Of a stretch of DNA of 64,000 bases, positions 59,614 to 64,000 are shown in pieces. The stretch is from Plantago major. Taxonomy: Eukaryota > Streptophyta > Magnoliopsida > Lamiales > Plantaginaceae. The position numbers were made by a program, and so were the translations under genes. Numbering within the stretch: position 1 is the first letter of the stretch; each line of letters begins with the position of its first letter. Location of the stretch: the NCBI GenBank assembly GCA_026545765.1, contig CM048841.1:75204217-75268216 (forward strand), read 5' to 3'. Under the pieces are notes generated by a model. The model did no database searches, had not been told where the DNA came from, and worked only from the letters and a program-made list of their open reading frames with translations.

Positions 59614-60457
59614 GTCGTTACTCACCCCGCTGGATTAACTATTGTGTAGATTGATTTATTTGTCCATGATTCTTTTCGAAATTTGCATAGATCTACCGTG
59701 ACATTTATAATTCCAATATTATTCCTCTGTTGTCATCTACATGATCCAAAAATAGATCTTGGAGATCTGCTACTTGTGTGCAAACTGCAAAGTGACCTTG
59801 CATAGGTGTGATTTGCCGCAAGTTTGCACATATGTGCTCAGCATCCTCTACGGATTGGTTCTTGTTGAATGTGTCAATGTCACCTGAGGTTTCAAATACC
59901 ACCTTCACCCCGAAATTTAGATTCTATCTTAGACGGTAAATGCAACATTATTGGACTCTTCGGACGAAAGTCCAAAATTTAGGGGACAGAATATACACAC
60001 AAACAAATTGCAGAACTTTTTTTTTGGGGGGGGGGGGGGGGGTAGAACTACTGTTTGCAAGACTCAGGAACAAGGTACTATGCACAAACCTTATCCAGAA
60101 CCAGGTATGACAATACTACTCCCTCTTAACAGAGAACTATACGCGTTAAGTTTATGAAAGAACCCGTACAGAGAGAACCTTTACAAATAATATTTATACA
60201 CTAATGGCTTTTGCCATCTATTCTAATTCTAGACACTCCCAAACTTGTCTAACAAATGAAGAAATAATAATGAACATTTTCCTTACGCATCTCCTAGCAA
60301 ACGCTTCAGTTGGGCAAAAGCTTTCGTTGAATAACTTAACATATCTCTCTCTAAGAATGTCCAGATACCGGTGACATGCAGAGAAGATATATAGTGTTCT
60401 CATCTCCATACCCTTGAAGCAAACATTCTTCAAATAATCAACAAATGTCAATACTTA
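59614..60457. other. Intergenic between NLR relative and ATG16
   Basis: It holds a T9-G17 run at 60,017-60,042. A 67-codon minus-strand frame at 59,705-59,908 has no family I recognise. The right part is probably the ATG16 3' UTR. Confidence 0.45.
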
Positions 60458-62326
60458 TCAACTCCATATGCAGATGTTTCCATTTTTATCCGAGGTAGCT
60501 AAAGGTTTCCCAAGATTACTCCAAGAACAGCTCAACACCGGAGAGGTATGTTCCTTCAGAGTACTAACTATATTCGAGCTTGCTACGGACCATATATGTA
60601 CCGATCCATCTGCAGATCCAGCTGCTACATAACCATCATCAGGACTGATACACGATCTGCTCCAGTTAGATGCCACCCTATTCCCACTTGCTTTCATCGT
60701 GGCACAAATTTCAAGAGTCCGCATATCAAACAAGTTGTGTAGATTGTCTCTCCCACTCGACAAAATCTTGTTCCCACTCCTTGACAAAGATAACGATGTG
60801 ATAGCATGAGAATGCGCAGCAACTTCACTCTGAAGCTTTCCTGATTGAATATCCCACAATCGGAGATTCCCATCCACATGGCCAGAAACAATTGTCTGTC
60901 CATCCATGCTAAAACAAAGGGCATTGCAGTTACTATGAAAGAGAAGAGTGTTGACACAATAGCCTTTCACAAGATCCCAAACCTTTATAGTACGATCATA
61001 TGCTGCACTCACAACATGGCGATTCGACACTTTGCTCACATCCACTGCACAAACTTTGTCCACATGGCCAGTGAGAGTATGCCTCACACGACCAGAACTT
61101 ATATCCCATACATACAAGTTGTTTGCACTACTGGCAGCAATCACTGATCTGTTATCGTGGGTAATGGAGAGATCAAGAATAGAACCCAAGGAACCATAAA
61201 GAGAGCGACTTGATGTACCGGTATTTGTATCCCACATTTTGATAGTTTTGTCTTGTCCTCCACTAACCAATTTAGTGGAATTGTACTCGAATAACAGAGA
61301 GGCGCATCCACCATCGTGGGCAGGGATCCTTTGCTTGCATGTAGTTGGCACGGTTGACTCTACGTAAAATTCAGCACCTTCTTCACCTTGTCTCACGATA
61401 CCATCAACTTGTTGACGAGCGAGTTGTTGTATGCTGCTTCCTTTGATGCGATCAAGCATTTCTTCATAAAGAGCATTTGCCTGATAGAGAAGCATGTGAT
61501 AATTAATAGACTAGGATAATCTGAGATCAGAAATACTAATCACCCTTACAAAGTACTGTAAAAAATTAATCACTCAGAATATAACCAACTATGAAGCACA
61601 CATATATGAAATTTGAGTAGTGAAGTAAATTTTCACACAGCATCAAAAGAAACGCTCGAACAATTTTCCATTTGAAACTCCATGCAGTAAGTGATTAATA
61701 GAAATGGATAGAATCCCAGAAATATTGGTACTCCCAAGTCCTTCATTTATCTTATAAGGAGAGGTATTGTAGTCCTGGACATACTCTAGCTAACGTAGTA
61801 AAAATCACAATTTTCCTGTTGTAAATAAGATGAGGATACCTCGTTTAGGCGTTCAGCATCTTTCATCTTTTCCAACATCCAACGGTCAACAAGCATTTTG
61901 TTTTCTGCCTCTGCATTCTCAGCTCTAAGAGTAGTGGCTTCAAGCTGTCCTCTAACATCCTGGTGCTCACCAATCAACAGCTCAAGAGCCTTGGTCTTTT
62001 CTTCCAACAAGTCCGCGAGACGAGAGCATTCATCCCTGCAGAGCAAGTAGATGTTAAGCCAAAAAATGCCAGCAACTCCTCGGAGCTCATATGTACAATT
62101 GTACAGTTACCACTCCAGCAAACATGAGAGTGTAATTTTAAAACCTTGCTTGAGTAAGCTCATTTTGCAGTTCAGAAATCATGGCTTCTTTCTCTTGTAT
62201 CAGGGATTTTGAAGATCTTGATTCAGCCACCTCCACCACTAGTTGCTCCGATAGTCGGGATTGAGCTTTGTAGCATTGTTGTAGCTCCAATTCAAGACTT
62301 TCAGCTTTTTCTTTCCACTCAGAACC
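60458..62326 (-). CDS. ATG16: Autophagy-related protein 16 (ATG16), C-terminal part
   Basis: ATG16 binds the ATG12-ATG5 conjugate and directs ATG8 lipidation at the forming autophagosome. The exons seen are 62326-62145, 62035-61840 and 61480-60458, with phases matching, giving 466 residues. The coiled coil (GSEWKEKAESLELELQQCYK, QSRLSEQLVVEVAESRSSKS, AENKMLVDRWMLEKMKDAER) is followed by seven WD40 repeats with clear WD dipeptides (KMWDTNTG, YVWDISSG, KVWDLVKG, RLWDIQSG) ending in NICIWS. The family member in Arabidopsis is about 43 residues longer at the N-terminus; that first exon (ATG5-binding region) was not found and likely lies beyond the right edge. A decayed copy of the WD40 exon is at 41.2-42.0 kb. 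Confidence 0.95.
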
Positions 62327-64000
62327 CTAATCATAGCAACAATGAACTTGAGTCGAAAATCATAATTGAGGTTTCACACCCATATTCATATACAGGGGCT
62401 TTTCAATTTGTTCTTGGCCTCTAAAGACTAAAGCACAAGAAATGCAAACGAGGTAACAGTATTTCAGAGATGAAAGCCCGCAGCCGTACATTTATTTGGA
62501 AGGTATACAATATACATGATTCTTTTTCATAAAATCAAGAATCCCAGAATCACATTAAGATATTTTAGATACACGGATAACTTCTCAAGCAGAGTAACTG
62601 GTATGAATAAGTCGTTAAAAATGAGTAGTAGCAAATCAGATTACAAATGATGTAGGATAAAACATATTCATCACTCAGAAAAATTCATGACATTGTATTT
62701 GATAACTTGTTCTATATGTCAGGGCACCAGAGGTTCAGATGTTGATGGTACCAGAAAGCTACTTCTGCTAAAGAAAATATACCATGAACTCATGGCAGTT
62801 ATTTAGGGCACAAAGCCGAAGATTTGAAGCACAGTGATCAATCAGAGTACACATGTCTTGTAATCATTGCTAGAAATGGACAATGAACTAAGTCTAGAAT
62901 GGCTCTGACAACAACACAGATGAAACTAGGTTCGCACCAGGAGATACCTTTGCAATTTCACGAGTTGAGGACCTTAATATTGTGCTATAAATTAGCTGTT
63001 CCAAGTTGAACAAATTTAATTAGCAGAAGGATCCAAATCCCAATTCAAGCATTATTTAAGATCCAGGAACATTATTGGCCTCACAAAGTTAGAACTTAGA
63101 ATTTCAAACTCTATATATTTTCACCCTCAGTCATGACCAGTTCTAAATATTTGGATATTCAATTCAAAGAAACCACTTGAAAAAATTATATATGGAGCTT
63201 GCCAGCGTATAGCTATGTAAGAACCTAAACCACCTCATACAATGTATGCCTCATTATGAGTCCACGACGAAGAGTTCCACGAAAAAATTCATATAGTTAC
63301 ATTTTACTGAAGTCTCAGAATTTGGAAATTTTGCAGCATAATTAGGATGTGTGAGCTTTTTTTGTCAACTTCTACCAAAAGTGATAAAAGCGGCTTTAAG
63401 CACAGATTATATAGTTTTATTTCCATACTAACCAACTTTTGGTAACATCATCTGGAAAAACGGGATACGAAGCACGTGTCTCAATTGGGTAGAACAGTTA
63501 AGAGACTTTGACACCAACTAGAAATACTATAAATTGTCTCTATGCATTACTCTTCTATAAAAGACAACATCCATAGATTAGATAAGAATCACATCAAATG
63601 GCAAGCCAAATACTGCAACACATTGGATGAACTTTTTCCTTTCCCAAAGGCCTAAAAGTATAATCGTACTATGCACTGATCAACTAAACTGTGCCGCCAG
63701 TTAAAACTATATTCTTCCTTCACCATTAATGTTTAGTGATGTATCATCCAGTTCAGTAGATAATATTTGTATTCCTATGAATATCTATTTTACGCGTAAA
63801 TGGTAACATTCTATACAGCAGATAAATAAAATCCATAAAACTACAGAATTCTTGAGGTAATCACCACTAGATAATCATAGCACCTACAATTCAACACAAT
63901 TTTTTGTGGTAGAATTTTAGTTAGATCAGTCGTACAAGCTGCTGCGGTAACAGTAAACTTGTTCCTTTGCGCCAGAATATTAGCTCACTAGCCATCCCAT
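62327..64000. other. Probable ATG16 intron 1
   Basis: No coding sequence for the missing ATG16 N-terminus was recognised. The stretch is AT-rich and looks like a long first intron. No repeat was delimited. Confidence 0.5.

Noticed and set aside
59705-59908. 67-codon minus-strand frame
   Set aside because: Not recognised and without flanking exon signals; length is expected by chance.
62948-62984. Possible small ATG16 exon (TILRSSTREIAK) with AG and GT borders
   Set aside because: Phase fits the next exon, but the sequence does not resemble the family's N-terminus; borders of this kind arise often by chance.
1-64000. tRNA, rRNA, CRISPR arrays, bacterial-type operons or riboswitches
   Set aside because: None was seen on either strand; the short repeats present are plant MITEs, microsatellites and local duplications.

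Overview
The window is nuclear DNA from a flowering plant, almost certainly a eudicot. The genes have GT-AG introns, the gene families are plant-specific (BT-type BTB/TAZ, phloem PP2, KDEL-tailed protease, AMT2, receptor-like protein), and the spacers are AT-rich and crowded with MITEs, LINE 3' ends and LTR-element scraps. Stowaway-type ends (CTCCCTCCG...) and the gene structures would suit an asterid, perhaps Lamiales, but that is a guess. I see no bacterial-style operons, CRISPR arrays, or tRNA/rRNA genes.

Layout. 1-1.35 kb: 3' end of a BTB-TAZ (BT family) gene on the plus strand. 1.6-5 kb: repeats, including a LINE 3' end and a clean 1.06-kb non-autonomous hAT element with an 8-bp target duplication. 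5.1-15.3 kb: an intact five-exon PP2 (phloem lectin) gene at 13.0-15.3 kb on the minus strand, plus two broken PP2 partial copies that each lie beside a copia-type gag fossil. These two copies are a segmental duplication flanking a dead LRR receptor-like protein gene. 16.5-17.9 kb: a probable solo-LTR remnant and degenerate tandem repeats. 19-20 kb: methionine sulfoxide reductase A (plus). 20.3-21.8 kb: KDEL-tailed papain-type protease (minus). 24.4-26.1 kb: AMT2-type ammonium transporter (minus). 28-30.3 kb: a MITE cluster.

31.2-55 kb is a tandem cluster of KDM3/JMJ25-type JmjC histone demethylase genes on the minus strand. Two have complete gene models (A, 12 exons, 1263 codons; B, 12 exons, 996 codons) with nearly identical exon lengths. 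A third, partial copy C is a pseudogene. B and C share a tract of about 940 bp with no difference I can see, between visibly diverged flanks, which suggests recent gene conversion. All three share a palindrome (AAAACGACGTCGTTT or one-base variant) about 85-135 bp upstream of the start codon. A decayed ATG16 WD40 fragment lies behind gene B. At 57.6-58.8 kb is a truncated CC (Rx_N) resistance-gene relative with a vestigial P-loop, followed by a MITE nested in another MITE. An ATG16 autophagy gene (minus) fills 60.5 kb to the right edge; its first exon was not found and is probably outside.

The genes are unrelated housekeeping, defence, transport, chromatin and autophagy functions and do not form a pathway. 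The notable biology is local duplication, conversion and transposon-driven decay. I found no convincing wholly new system.
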